Of a stretch of DNA of 23,191 bases, positions 1 to 8,323 are shown one piece after another. Location: positions 1-23,191 of the forward strand of contig JACKAX010000044.1 in the NCBI GenBank assembly GCA_020634875.1. The letters are read 5' to 3'. Within the stretch, counting starts at the first letter, position 1; every line of letters starts with the position of its first letter. The stretch comes from Anaerolineales bacterium. Its GTDB lineage: Bacteria > Chloroflexota > Anaerolineae > Anaerolineales > JABWBV01. A model generated the notes under the pieces. The model was not told the origin of the DNA. It searched no databases and worked only from the letters and a program-made list of their open reading frames with translations. A program made the translations under genes and the position numbers.

Positions 1-3
1 CTT

Positions 4-777
4 TTATACAGGCCGAAGATGAATCTCCCCTACCATCACCATCTGTTCCCGCCCCTCTACTCGCAACCGTAGATTTCCATGCTTCGTCAGCCCGAGTAAT
101 TGTCCCAAAACTGGCGCACCCACCGGGGGTAAAATTCTGACGTTCTCATCCCGGAAGGCCAGCCTTGTCTCCCAGGTTTGGATAAAACGCGGCGTGCCCA
201 ATGCCCCCAGCCAGAAAATGAACGCCGTCAAAACCTCGCGGAGCAACTCCTCCCGCGCGACCGGCTGGCCCCACGCGTCTTCTACACACCCCGCCGGAAA
301 ATTCACCCCTATTGCAGGGGGCACTGCCTCCCGCGCGACATTCACACCCATCCCCACCACTACGCCGCGCAACTTTTCACCCATCCACTGCGCCTCCGGC
401 AAAATTCCTGCCACTTTCCGCCCATCCAGCAAGACATCATTTGGCCACTTGATCATTGAGGCCAGCCCCATCTTTTGTAACGCCTCCGACACGGCCAATG
501 CTCCCAGCCCGTTGACCAGCGACAGCGCGTCCGGCACAACCTGATCTGGATGCAGAAGCACACTGCACGCCAGTGCGGCCCCGCGCGGGGTAACCCATCG
601 CCTCCCGGCCCGTCCTCGCCCCGCGGTTTGTTCATCAGCAACGATCACCGACAGGTTAGGCGGATCGGCGGTGAACCATGCCATCGCTTCATCATTGGTG
701 GAGCCGGTAGTTTCAAAATAACGGATTTCACCTAGCGGCAACCCTGCCAGCGCGTCGGTAAGAGTTTGATGATCCAT
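4..777 (-). CDS. birA: Biotin--[acetyl-CoA-carboxylase] ligase, monofunctional
   Basis: This enzyme makes biotinyl-5'-AMP from biotin and ATP and attaches biotin to the carrier lysine of biotin-dependent carboxylases in the cytoplasm. The 257-residue protein has the family motifs in order: STNDEA (about 26-31), the biotinyl-AMP loop GRGRAGRRW (53-61), KWPNDVLLDGRKVAGIL (110-126), GMGVNV, and a small C-terminal beta domain. It lacks the N-terminal winged helix of repressor-type BirA, so it is probably not a transcription factor. A longer frame opens at a TTG at 810, but a -10-like TACAAT with an upstream TG lies at 785-790, only 7 bases before the ATG at 777, and there is no Shine-Dalgarno sequence. 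I therefore chose the ATG and infer a leaderless or nearly leaderless message. The gene diverges from rpsB. Confidence 0.93.
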   Translation of the reverse strand: MDHQTLTDALAGLPLGEIRYFETTGSTNDEAMAWFTADPPNLSVIVADEQTAGRGRAGRRWVTPRGAALACSVLLHPDQVVPDALSLVNGLGALAVSEALQKMGLASMIKWPNDVLLDGRKVAGILPEAQWMGEKLRGVVVGMGVNVAREAVPPAIGVNFPAGCVEDAWGQPVAREELLREVLTAFIFWLGALGTPRFIQTWETRLAFRDENVRILPPVGAPVLGQLLGLTKHGNLRLRVEGREQMVMVGEIHLRPV

Positions 778-784
778 CACGCGT

Positions 785-810
785 ATTGTATCAAGAATAG
801 CTTGCGTCAA
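785..810 (-). promoter_or_regulatory. Candidate birA promoter with extended -10
   Basis: On the minus strand TTGATACAAT gives an extended -10 (TG, one base, TACAAT at 790-785). A TTGACG lies at 810-805, but the spacer is only 14 bases, so the extended -10 may do most of the work. The -10 ends 7 bases before the birA ATG, which puts the predicted transcription start at or next to the start codon. Confidence 0.45.
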
Positions 811-820
811 AAAAATTCCC

Positions 821-849
821 TAGACTTCCCTTTCCCCGTGTGATATACT
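821..849 (+). promoter_or_regulatory. Candidate rpsB-tsf promoter
   Basis: TAGACT (821-826, four of six matches to TTGACA) is followed after exactly 17 bases by TATACT (844-849). The predicted start, near 856, would give an rpsB leader of about 130 bases, which suits a regulated ribosomal protein message. It lies back to back with the birA promoter. Confidence 0.55.
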
Positions 850-853
850 CGCC

Positions 854-947
854 GCCGCTCTAAACAAGAGCGGCTCATCTTAAGAGCTATCCCATTTATC
901 ACGTTTTCTGACTGACCGGGGCGTGCTACATATCATGTAGTTCCCGG
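854..947 (+). promoter_or_regulatory. Structured rpsB 5' leader (two hairpins)
   Basis: There are two stems upstream of rpsB. The first is GCCGCTC (854-860) pairing with GAGCGGC (868-874) over a 7-base loop. It overlaps the predicted transcription start, so it may lie partly outside the RNA. The second, 916-947, has an outer stem of CCGGG with CCCGG and an inner stem CTACAT/ATGTAG around ATC. The second ends 41 bases before the rpsB start. Leaders of rpsB operons are known to be autoregulated by S2 in several bacteria; that this one is such an element is inference from position and structure. Confidence 0.45.
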
Positions 948-988
948 ACAGGGCGAAGAAAACGGAAGCTGAACGCATAGGAGAATAT

Positions 989-1936
989 ATGCCAGTCATT
1001 TCGATGAAAGCTTTGCTCGAAAGTGGTGTTCACTTTGGGCATCGCACCCACAAATGGAACCCACGTATGAAACCGTATATTTTTACGGAACGCAACGGGA
1101 TCCACATTATCAACCTCCAACAAACCGTCAAATCAATCGAAGAAGCCTACGATGTCATCCGCGACACCGTTGCCGCGGGCGGCACCGTGCTGTTTATCGG
1201 CACCAAACGGCAGGCCCAAGAAACGGTGCAAGAAGAAGCCACGCGTTGTGGAATGCCCCACGTTTCCGCCCGTTGGTTGGGTGGGATGCTCACCAACTGG
1301 CGCACCATCCGCGAACGGATCAACGAACTGGACCGCCTGGAGCGTATGCGTGACCGCGGCGATTTTGAAAAGATTACCAAAAAAGAAGCGTTGATTCTCA
1401 GCCGCGAAATCGAAAAACTCGATACGCGCCTGGGCGGTATCCGCAAAATGGTCAAACTTCCTGACCTGCTTTTCATCGTAGATGTGCGCCGGGAAGAAAC
1501 TGCCATTCACGAAGCCAATCTGCTCCGCATCCCGGTCGTCGCGATGGTGGATACAAACTGCGATCCTTCATATGTGGATTACGTGATCCCCTCCAATGAC
1601 GATGCCATCCGCGCGATCAAACTGGTTGTAGGAAAAATTGCCGATGCAGTTCTCGAAGGACGCGGTTTACGCAAAGATGACGATATGGATATGGAGATCA
1701 AAATGGCTCCAGTTTCCGATGCCGATGAAACCGAACTCGCTGATGAAGATTTATTAGGGGCTGCTACGCTCGCCAAACTCCAGCGCACCACCAAACTCAC
1801 CGGTATGTTGGATGAGGATGAAGAAGACGAAAAAGACTATACTGCCTTCGAATTTGACGAAGAGCTAGAAGCAGAAGATGAGGATGAAGAACTCACCTAC
1901 GACGAAGATGAAGAAGAAGATTTGGAGGAAGAATAA
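989..1936 (+). CDS. rpsB: 30S ribosomal protein S2, with acidic C-terminal tail
   Basis: S2 binds late on the 30S subunit at the head-body junction and supports S1 binding. The protein opens with the typical [23 protein letters not shown] stretch (spanning residues 5 to 27) and keeps the conserved [18 protein letters not shown] and [28 protein letters not shown] segments. The core ends near residue 235. After it come about 80 extra residues that are very rich in Asp and Glu, ending in EEEDLEEE, which makes the protein 315 residues against about 230-270 in most bacteria. The start is supported by AGGAG (979-983), 5 bases before the ATG. tsf follows after 2 bases. Confidence 0.97.
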   Translation: MPVISMKALLESGVHFGHRTHKWNPRMKPYIFTERNGIHIINLQQTVKSIEEAYDVIRDTVAAGGTVLFIGTKRQAQETVQEEATRCGMPHVSARWLGGMLTNWRTIRERINELDRLERMRDRGDFEKITKKEALILSREIEKLDTRLGGIRKMVKLPDLLFIVDVRREETAIHEANLLRIPVVAMVDTNCDPSYVDYVIPSNDDAIRAIKLVVGKIADAVLEGRGLRKDDDMDMEIKMAPVSDADETELADEDLLGAATLAKLQRTTKLTGMLDEDEEDEKDYTAFEFDEELEAEDEDEELTYDEDEEEDLEEE

Positions 1937-1938
1937 TC

Positions 1939-2544
1939 ATGACCATTACGACACAACAAATTAAAGAACTGCGCGAAGCGACCGGCGTCGGGATTTTGGA
2001 TTGTCGGAAAGCACTCGAACAGGCGGATGGCGATTTTGACAAAGCCGTTGATTACCTGCGCCAAAAAGGGTTAGCAAAAGCCGCCAAACGCGCCGACCGC
2101 GATGCCTCCGAGGGTGTCATCGAACTGTACTCTCACGGGGCTGGCCGTGTGGGCGTGATGATTGAACTGAACTGCGAAACTGACTTTGTTGCCCGCTCAG
2201 AAAACTTCCGCAATCTGGCACACGAAATTGCGCTGCAAATCGCTGCTGCTTCCCCTCGCTTTGTACGCGAAGATGAAATCCCCGCGCATGAACTGGATCG
2301 CGAAGCTGATGTAGCCCGCGCCCGTGCAAAAGAAGAAGGGAAACCGGATGCTGTGCTTCCGCGTATTGTAGAAGGGCGTCTTGCCAAATTCAAAGATGAA
2401 GTAGTTCTGCTCCGCCAGGCTTACATCCGCGACGAAGCTTTGACGATTGAACAATTGCTTCACCAGGCTGTAGGCAGCATTGGCGAAAACATTATCATTC
2501 GCCGCTTTGTTCGTTGGGAACTGGGCGAAAGCACCAAAAACTAA
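1939..2544 (+). CDS. tsf: Translation elongation factor Ts, short form
   Basis: EF-Ts is the nucleotide exchange factor that releases GDP from EF-Tu. The 201-residue protein has the N-terminal UBA-like helix bundle (residues about 3-50, with LREATGVGILDCRKAL), the linker KAAKRADRDASEG, and the core with the EF-Tu-contacting TDFVARSENF motif (about 82-91). It lacks most of the second core subdomain and the coiled coil of the roughly 280-residue E. coli protein, and is close in length to the short Thermus form. It starts 2 bases after the rpsB stop, which suggests translational coupling, and is followed by a terminator. Confidence 0.97.
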   Translation: MTITTQQIKELREATGVGILDCRKALEQADGDFDKAVDYLRQKGLAKAAKRADRDASEGVIELYSHGAGRVGVMIELNCETDFVARSENFRNLAHEIALQIAAASPRFVREDEIPAHELDREADVARARAKEEGKPDAVLPRIVEGRLAKFKDEVVLLRQAYIRDEALTIEQLLHQAVGSIGENIIIRRFVRWELGESTKN

Positions 2545-3366
<822 letters not shown>

Positions 3367-3421
3367 TGGTAGAATATTCCCTATTGTTGAACCCGTGGTA
3401 ATCTGAAAAAGATTCCAATGA

Positions 3422-3457
3422 AAAGATGGAAGGGGTATAAGCCTTCCATCTTTTTTA
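3422..3457 (+). terminator. Intrinsic terminator after pyrH
   Basis: AAAGATGGAAGG (3422-3433) pairs with CCTTCCATCTTT (3442-3453) over an 8-base loop and runs into a T tract. It separates pyrH from frr. Confidence 0.87.
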
Positions 3458-3503
3458 TTGAAAAAGCACGCATGAAACCATTTTCATACTGGAGGATACT
3501 ACC

Positions 3504-4061
3504 GTGATAAAAGAAGCCTTGCATGATGCTGAAGAACGGATGAAAGGGGCCATCCATTCCATCGTTGACGATTTTTCCCGCATCCGCACCGGGCGCGCAA
3601 GTCCGGCATTAGTTGAGAAACTGTCCGTAGAATATTACGGGATGCCTACCCCTCTACAACAACTGGCCTCAATTGGTGTTCCGGAACCCCGTTCTATCCT
3701 GATCAAACCCTTTGACTCAAGTGCGCTGAAAAATATCGAAAAAGCTATTCTTGCCTCTGACCTTGGTCTGACCCCGAACAATGATGGCAAAAACATTCGG
3801 TTAAACATCCCCACCCTGACCCAGGAACGCCGCCGCGACCTGGTCAAAGTCGTTCATAATCGCACGGAACAAGGGCGGGTTGCGATTCGGAATATTCGCC
3901 GTGATGTTATGCGGGATTTGAATGAGTTCGAAAAAGAGAAACTGATTTCGGAAGATGATTTGAAAAACGCTGAAGAAGAAATTCAAAAACTCACGGACAG
4001 GTATATTGAAGATATGAACCAGCACAGTGTGCAAAAAGAAAAAGAAATCATGGAGATCTAA
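3504..4061 (+). CDS. frr: Ribosome recycling factor
   Basis: RRF works with EF-G to split the ribosome after termination. The 185-residue length is exactly typical. The protein has the three-helix-bundle sequence with the signature RTGRASPALVEKLSVEYYG (residues about 29-47), TPLQQLASI, and the C-terminal helices with RRDLVK and RNIRRD. Translation starts at GTG, supported by GGAGG (3491-3495) 8 bases upstream; no ATG fits the conserved N-terminus. The next gene, uppS, begins 2 bases after the stop, with its ribosome binding site inside the end of frr. Confidence 0.97.
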   Translation: MIKEALHDAEERMKGAIHSIVDDFSRIRTGRASPALVEKLSVEYYGMPTPLQQLASIGVPEPRSILIKPFDSSALKNIEKAILASDLGLTPNNDGKNIRLNIPTLTQERRRDLVKVVHNRTEQGRVAIRNIRRDVMRDLNEFEKEKLISEDDLKNAEEEIQKLTDRYIEDMNQHSVQKEKEIMEI

Positions 4062-4063
4062 TT

Positions 4064-4795
4064 TTGGAAGGCACGACCGAACATCCCAAAATTGAACGAG
4101 TTCCTACACACGTCGCCATCATTATGGATGGGAATGGCCGGTGGGCGTTATCCCGCGGTCTGCCCCGGATTGCCGGACACCGTGCCGGAACCGAAAACTT
4201 ACGCCGGGTGATGGAAGGATGTGGTGAGCTAGGCATCAAATATCTGACTCTGTATGCGTTTTCCACTGAAAACTGGGGCCGCCCCGAAGAAGAAGTGCGT
4301 GGGCTAATGGGCATCTTAGAAGATGTGATCGATTCCGAACTCGCTGAATTGCACCGTGAAGGCGTTCAACTTCGGCACATAGGTATCCTTGAACGTCTCG
4401 ATGCTACCCTACGCGAAAAAGTTTTACATGCCGTCGAGTTGACGAAAAATAACGATAAACTTGTTCTAAACATCGCCTTCAATTACGGTGGGCGGGATGA
4501 AATTGTCCACGCAATTCGGAGCATGATCTACGATGAAGTAGCCCCCCAAAACGTTACGGATGAACTCGTCAGCCATTATCTGTTCACATCCGGGGTGCCT
4601 GATCCCGATCTGGTTATTCGCACCTCTGGGGAGTTGCGAATCAGTAATTTCTTGATCTGGCAGGCAGCCTATGCTGAGTGGTACTTTACCCCTGTGTATT
4701 GGCCGGATTTTGGCAAGGATGAACTCCGCAAAGCCGTCGAAGAATACAGTCGCCGCGAACGCAGGTATGGATTGGTGATGACGCCTAACGCCTGA
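4064..4795 (+). CDS. uppS: Isoprenyl transferase (undecaprenyl diphosphate synthase family)
   Basis: This cis-prenyltransferase condenses isopentenyl diphosphate units onto a short allylic diphosphate to make the long lipid carrier for cell-wall and glycan precursors. The 243-residue protein has the catalytic HVAIIMDGNGRWA (Asp22), GHRAGTENLRR, LYAFSTENWGRP, and the C-terminal RTSGELRISNFLIWQAAYAEW stretch (spanning positions near 186 to 206). The start is a TTG 2 bases after frr. GGAG at 4052-4055, inside frr, is 8 bases away, and the next ATG falls within the catalytic motif, so TTG is well supported. The product could feed the DprE1/DprE2-like pair at 8.3-10.9 kb; that link is inference. 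Confidence 0.95.
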   Translation: MEGTTEHPKIERVPTHVAIIMDGNGRWALSRGLPRIAGHRAGTENLRRVMEGCGELGIKYLTLYAFSTENWGRPEEEVRGLMGILEDVIDSELAELHREGVQLRHIGILERLDATLREKVLHAVELTKNNDKLVLNIAFNYGGRDEIVHAIRSMIYDEVAPQNVTDELVSHYLFTSGVPDPDLVIRTSGELRISNFLIWQAAYAEWYFTPVYWPDFGKDELRKAVEEYSRRERRYGLVMTPNA

Positions 4796-4805
4796 GAGCC
4801 GTTTT

Positions 4806-5654
4806 ATGTTTCGTCAGCGCCTTCTCGTTTCTCTCATCCTTACGCCGCTGGCTTTTTGGGTAATTGCTGTTGGGGGGTTCCCGTTCTTCGGTGTGGTTGC
4901 GGTTTTGTTAGGCATTGCTGGTTGGGAATTTGCTAACCTGTTTCGAGCCGGTGGATTTCACCCATCCCGCTTATTAATTATCCTGGGAATTTTCGTTTTT
5001 ACATTAGGGCGGTATTTAAGCCTGTTGCATGGGGAACCGTTTGCTAACGATGCGATGTTTCTAGTGGGAATTTTGTTTCTCCTAATGGTGTATTTCATCT
5101 TCGCCTTTGAGCATGGCAACAGTCGGAGTGGAACAGATATGATGATTACCTGGGGCGGACTTTTTTACATCGGCTTTTTGGGTAGTTATTTGCTCGTGTT
5201 GCGTGCCTTGCCTGATGGGGCGTGGTGGATGATGCTTACCTTGCCTGCCGTATGGTTGATCGATTCAGGCGCGTATCTGGTGGGCAGGCAATGGGGAGGA
5301 AAATTTATCCGGCGCAGATTCAGCCCGCACCTTAGCCCCAAAAAGACGTGGGAAGGTTTTTTCGGTGGGGTTATTGCCGGAACTTTGGGAAATCCGCTCC
5401 TGTGTTTGGGTATACAAGCTTTTGTGGGACATACGATTGCTCCCACACTTTTGCAGAGTGCCATTTTAGGATTGGTACTGGCACTTCTTACTCCGTTGGG
5501 AGATTTGGGAAAGAGTATCTTTAAGCGTCAGGTTGGCGTGAAAGATTCGGGGACACTAATCCCTGGACATGGGGGGGTATTTGATCGGATGGATACCTGG
5601 CTTTGGGCAGGGGTGATTGGCTATTATTTGATAGCCTGGGTTTTTACACCATAA
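4806..5654 (+). CDS. cdsA: Phosphatidate cytidylyltransferase (CDP-diglyceride synthase)
   Basis: CdsA joins CTP and phosphatidic acid to give CDP-diacylglycerol, the precursor of bacterial phospholipids, in the cytoplasmic membrane. The 282-residue protein is strongly hydrophobic, with about seven or eight membrane segments. It carries the family signature near the C-terminus: SPKKTWEGFFGG, GDLGKSIFKRQVGVKDSG, then LIPGHGGVFDRMD, with the metal-binding Asp residues present. It starts 10 bases after uppS with only a weak ribosome binding site, so it is probably coupled to it. A bidirectional terminator follows. Confidence 0.95.
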   Translation: MFRQRLLVSLILTPLAFWVIAVGGFPFFGVVAVLLGIAGWEFANLFRAGGFHPSRLLIILGIFVFTLGRYLSLLHGEPFANDAMFLVGILFLLMVYFIFAFEHGNSRSGTDMMITWGGLFYIGFLGSYLLVLRALPDGAWWMMLTLPAVWLIDSGAYLVGRQWGGKFIRRRFSPHLSPKKTWEGFFGGVIAGTLGNPLLCLGIQAFVGHTIAPTLLQSAILGLVLALLTPLGDLGKSIFKRQVGVKDSGTLIPGHGGVFDRMDTWLWAGVIGYYLIAWVFTP

Positions 5655-5686
5655 GCTAAACAGTTTGTAAGAGACGTTTCAGAAAC

Positions 5687-5720
5687 AAAGGAGCGTGAAG
5701 GTAACCCTCACGCTCCTTTT
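5687..5720. terminator. Bidirectional terminator between cdsA and the cytochrome lipoprotein gene
   Basis: AAAGGAGCGTGA (5687-5698) pairs with TCACGCTCCTTT (5708-5719) over a short loop, with T-rich sequence on the plus side and a weaker T tract on the minus side. It sits between two convergent genes and can serve both. Confidence 0.82.
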
Positions 5721-5730
5721 CTTGAGCGCA

Positions 5731-6642
5731 TCAATCATTTTCCCCTTCCTGACCAGTCGGGTGGCATCGCAGGCAATTGGCAATGTTAGAAATGCCTTCT
5801 TCGTTGTGTTTACTGAGCATAGCTGCGTCATTGTGGCAGACAGAACATGTCCACGACGCTGTATTGACCGGGTGGCAGGAAGTGCAGTTGTTGTTTGCTC
5901 CCCCGTGCCAGGTGGGAAAGACGTGGGGATATGAAGCGCCTGTCCAGGTCGTAGTTGTCAAATGACAGGTTGAACATTGTCCAGCAAAATGATTGGCGGG
6001 GGCGTCGTTTGTGTGACAAGATAAACAATCGGTACCGGCCAGGGTATGATCAAAGGTGGCGGGTTGCCAGGCGACGGTGCTGTGACAGGTCGAACATTGT
6101 CCAACGAAGTGATTGAGCGGGGCATCTGTAAAATGACAGGCGAGACAGTCTGTTGCACCTGCTTGTTGGTGGTCAAATGAGACTAATTGCCACCCCTCAG
6201 GGACATGGCAGGCGACACAATCGCCGGCAAAGTGGTTGCTTGGAACCGTGAGAATATGACACCCTCCGCAGGTGTTAGGGATACCCTGGTATTGGCCGCT
6301 GTTGTGGCACCCCTCACACGCGACCTGGGCGTGTTGGCCAACCAGGGGATAAAACGCATGTCTGGCAGCGGGGCTATCGGCGGGAAAAGGAACAAGTTGA
6401 GAGTCTGATAGGTTTCCGCAATCTGTTGGGCAGCTAGTGTGATCTTCAGGCGCAGTACATGTGCCGTCGCCACAGGCAGGTATGGGCTCAAGCGTCGGAG
6501 AAGGGATGGGGAGAGTGGTGGGAGTGGGTAAAACAACTGTAGCAGGGGAGTCCGTAGGAACCACAGGCGTGGGGAGAGCGGAAAGCGTCCCACAGGCTAA
6601 CAGCACAAGGGAGAGGAGAATGACGGGGAGGATACGCTTCAT
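5731..6642 (-). CDS. Ten-heme-motif cytochrome c lipoprotein
   Basis: The 303-residue protein is a probable surface-anchored multiheme electron carrier. It starts with MKRILPV, a hydrophobic stretch and a lipobox ending at Cys17 (SLVLLAC), then a Pro/Thr-rich spacer (about 24-54). A Cys-rich module CGDGTC...CPTDCG (57-76) has no CxxCH and looks like a small metal-binding or disulfide motif. Ten CxxCH motifs begin at residues 109, 125, 142, 166, 183, 206, 223, 253, 266 and 290. Residues 166-245 are a 40-residue unit repeated twice (CLxCH, DAPxNHFxGQCSTCH, FDH). The frame is open to 6786, but the lipobox fixes the start at 6642; no clear ribosome binding site is seen. Extracellular electron transfer or nitrogen/sulfur respiration are possible roles; no catalytic domain is visible. 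Confidence 0.87.
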   Translation of the reverse strand: MKRILPVILLSLVLLACGTLSALPTPVVPTDSPATVVLPTPTTLPIPSPTLEPIPACGDGTCTAPEDHTSCPTDCGNLSDSQLVPFPADSPAARHAFYPLVGQHAQVACEGCHNSGQYQGIPNTCGGCHILTVPSNHFAGDCVACHVPEGWQLVSFDHQQAGATDCLACHFTDAPLNHFVGQCSTCHSTVAWQPATFDHTLAGTDCLSCHTNDAPANHFAGQCSTCHLTTTTWTGASYPHVFPTWHGGANNNCTSCHPVNTASWTCSVCHNDAAMLSKHNEEGISNIANCLRCHPTGQEGEND

Positions 6643-6951
6643 TGGATTGCCAGGGGATAATTTGGGTAAACACCGGTTTGAGGGATGTTTGGATATTCCC
6701 TTTTGATTCTTTAGTCGAAATAAACGCTGGGAAGTTATGCTTTTTAGATTTTTGGCTCTCCTGTAATTAACTGAATTAGCCCGCATTTTTATTGGAAATT
6801 TATAAGTGCAAGATCAATATTGCATAAGTGTTTGGTGCAAAGGAGAGATTTTTGCATTTGACTCCCGTATAATTTTTTATAGAAATCCCATAAAAATTCA
6901 GCTTTTTTCTCATCTAAAATGGGAGAGCCTAAAAAATTCAAGGAGTATCGT
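6643..6951. promoter_or_regulatory. Divergent intergenic region with tandem inverted repeats and a -10 box
   Basis: This AT-rich gap separates the divergent cytochrome and protease genes. It holds two inverted repeats of one theme: TGCAA-N8-TTGCA (6807-6824) and TGCAAA-N9-TTTGCA (6836-6856), with centres about 31 bases apart. A TATAAT follows at 6868-6873. Its expected -35 position (6845-6850, no good match) falls inside the second repeat. The arrangement suits a dimeric regulator acting on the protease promoter. No coding sequence is supported here. Confidence 0.4.
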
Positions 6952-8034
6952 ATGAAATGGTCTTGGAAATTAGGTCGTTTTGCAGGAATTGATGTGTACA
7001 TTCACGCGACATTTCTCCTGTTACTCGGGTTTTACGGCGTGCGTTATTGGGCGAACGGGGGGATGAGCGCCATGATTGAGGGGATCATTTTTATTCTGGT
7101 ACTGTTTGGCTGTGTAGTCTTGCACGAATACGGCCACGCGTTGATGGCGCGGGTATACGGTATCCCAACCCGTGATATCACGTTGTACCCTATTGGCGGA
7201 GTAGCTCGGTTGGAGAGGATGCCCGAAAAACCTCGGCAAGAATTTTGGGTGGCGTTGGCCGGTCCGGCAGTTAACATAGCGATTGCAACAATATTAGGGC
7301 TTTGGCTATGGTTTACAAATACATTTGTGCCTTTTTCAACGTTGGGATTGACCACCGGATCGTTCCTCGAAAGGCTGATGCTGGTGAATATCTCGTTGGT
7401 AGTTTTTAACCTGATCCCTGCCTTCCCGATGGATGGTGGTCGTGTCTTACGAGCCTTGTTAGCCACCCGACTGGATTACGTTCGTGCAACGAAATGGGCG
7501 GCCACTCTGGGCCAGGGGCTCGCTTTTCTCTTTGGATTTGTGGGGTTGTTCACGGCCCCAACATTGATCTTTATTGCCTTCTTCATCTGGATTGCGGCTG
7601 GACAGGAGGCCGGTATGGTGCAAATGAAAGCCGCCCTCACCGGGGTGCCGGTTAGCCGTGCGATGTTAACGGATTTCCGTACATTGCATCCTTTGGAACC
7701 TATTTCGCATGTCGTACCCTGGTTAGTTTCAGGTGCCCAGCATGATTTCCCCGTTGTGGACCGGGGGCAGTTGGTTGGTATTCTCCCTCATGAAGCCCTG
7801 CTAGCGGCGATGCGAGACGGCAACTCGTATCTTACGGTTGGACATGTAATGCGCCGGGATTTTGAATGGGTGGATGCGAATGATCTCCTCGAAACGGCCA
7901 TGTCGCGGTTGTCATATTCAAGCTTGCAGGCCGCTCCGGTGAACTGGCGTGGTCAATTGGTGGGGCTGCTCACCCTTGAAAACGTCCGCAAGTTTATGAT
8001 GGTGCAAAACATGCTGAGGGCTTCGCGGATGTAA
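6952..8034 (+). CDS. Site-2 protease family (M50) membrane metalloprotease with CBS domains
   Basis: This is a zinc protease that cuts substrates inside the membrane. The 360-residue protein has several membrane segments and the zinc-binding HEYGH motif (58-62). The second conserved motif PMDGG (159-163) supplies the third zinc ligand. The soluble C-terminus (about 235-355) looks like two CBS modules, which often bind adenine nucleotides; this matches the family with CBS tails (SpoIVFB-like/rhomboid-unrelated M50B). The frame opens at 6919, but AAGGAG at 6940-6945, 6 bases before the ATG at 6952, decides the start. The substrate is unknown; a membrane-anchored regulator would be usual for the family. 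A strong terminator follows. Confidence 0.92.
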   Translation: MKWSWKLGRFAGIDVYIHATFLLLLGFYGVRYWANGGMSAMIEGIIFILVLFGCVVLHEYGHALMARVYGIPTRDITLYPIGGVARLERMPEKPRQEFWVALAGPAVNIAIATILGLWLWFTNTFVPFSTLGLTTGSFLERLMLVNISLVVFNLIPAFPMDGGRVLRALLATRLDYVRATKWAATLGQGLAFLFGFVGLFTAPTLIFIAFFIWIAAGQEAGMVQMKAALTGVPVSRAMLTDFRTLHPLEPISHVVPWLVSGAQHDFPVVDRGQLVGILPHEALLAAMRDGNSYLTVGHVMRRDFEWVDANDLLETAMSRLSYSSLQAAPVNWRGQLVGLLTLENVRKFMMVQNMLRASRM

Positions 8035-8052
8035 GGCGAACAACACGGATAT

Positions 8053-8085
8053 ACGGGACAGGTTGCAAAGCCTGTCCCGTTTTTG
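8053..8085 (+). terminator. Intrinsic terminator after the M50 protease gene
   Basis: ACGGGACAGG (8053-8062) pairs perfectly with CCTGTCCCGT (8071-8080) over an 8-base loop and is followed by TTTT, 18 bases after the stop codon. Confidence 0.87.
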
Positions 8086-8243
8086 GTTAAAGCAGGAACC
8101 AGATCCCCTCATATCTGTTTTTGTGGGGTTCCCCGGAGGTAAGACGAGCTTTAAACCTCACCCATACCCCAAAAACTCGCTATCGCTATACCGTGTCCCA
8201 GAGACCCTCATTTTTCTCACGAGATGTGGGTGAAATGGGCAGG

Positions 8244-8249
8244 TATAAT
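8244..8249 (+). promoter_or_regulatory. Possible -10 box upstream of the DprE2-like gene
   Basis: A perfect TATAAT lies 74 bases before the start of the SDR gene, but no convincing -35 hexamer is found 16-18 bases upstream. The rest of the 8086-8323 gap shows no gene or other clear structure. Confidence 0.3.
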
Positions 8250-8323
8250 ACCCCCGTAAAATCCGAACCTCCCCTTCGTGCGTAGGGGATAGTACCTATC
8301 TATTCTTTTTACAGGATGATTTA

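Noticed and set aside
3458..3490. TTGAAA ... CATACT as a promoter for frr
   Set aside because: The spacer is 21 bases and transcription would start inside the ribosome binding site.
5960..6180. Tandem repeats that might be a CRISPR array
   Set aside because: They are coding repeats of the 40-residue heme unit, diverged and without uniform spacers.
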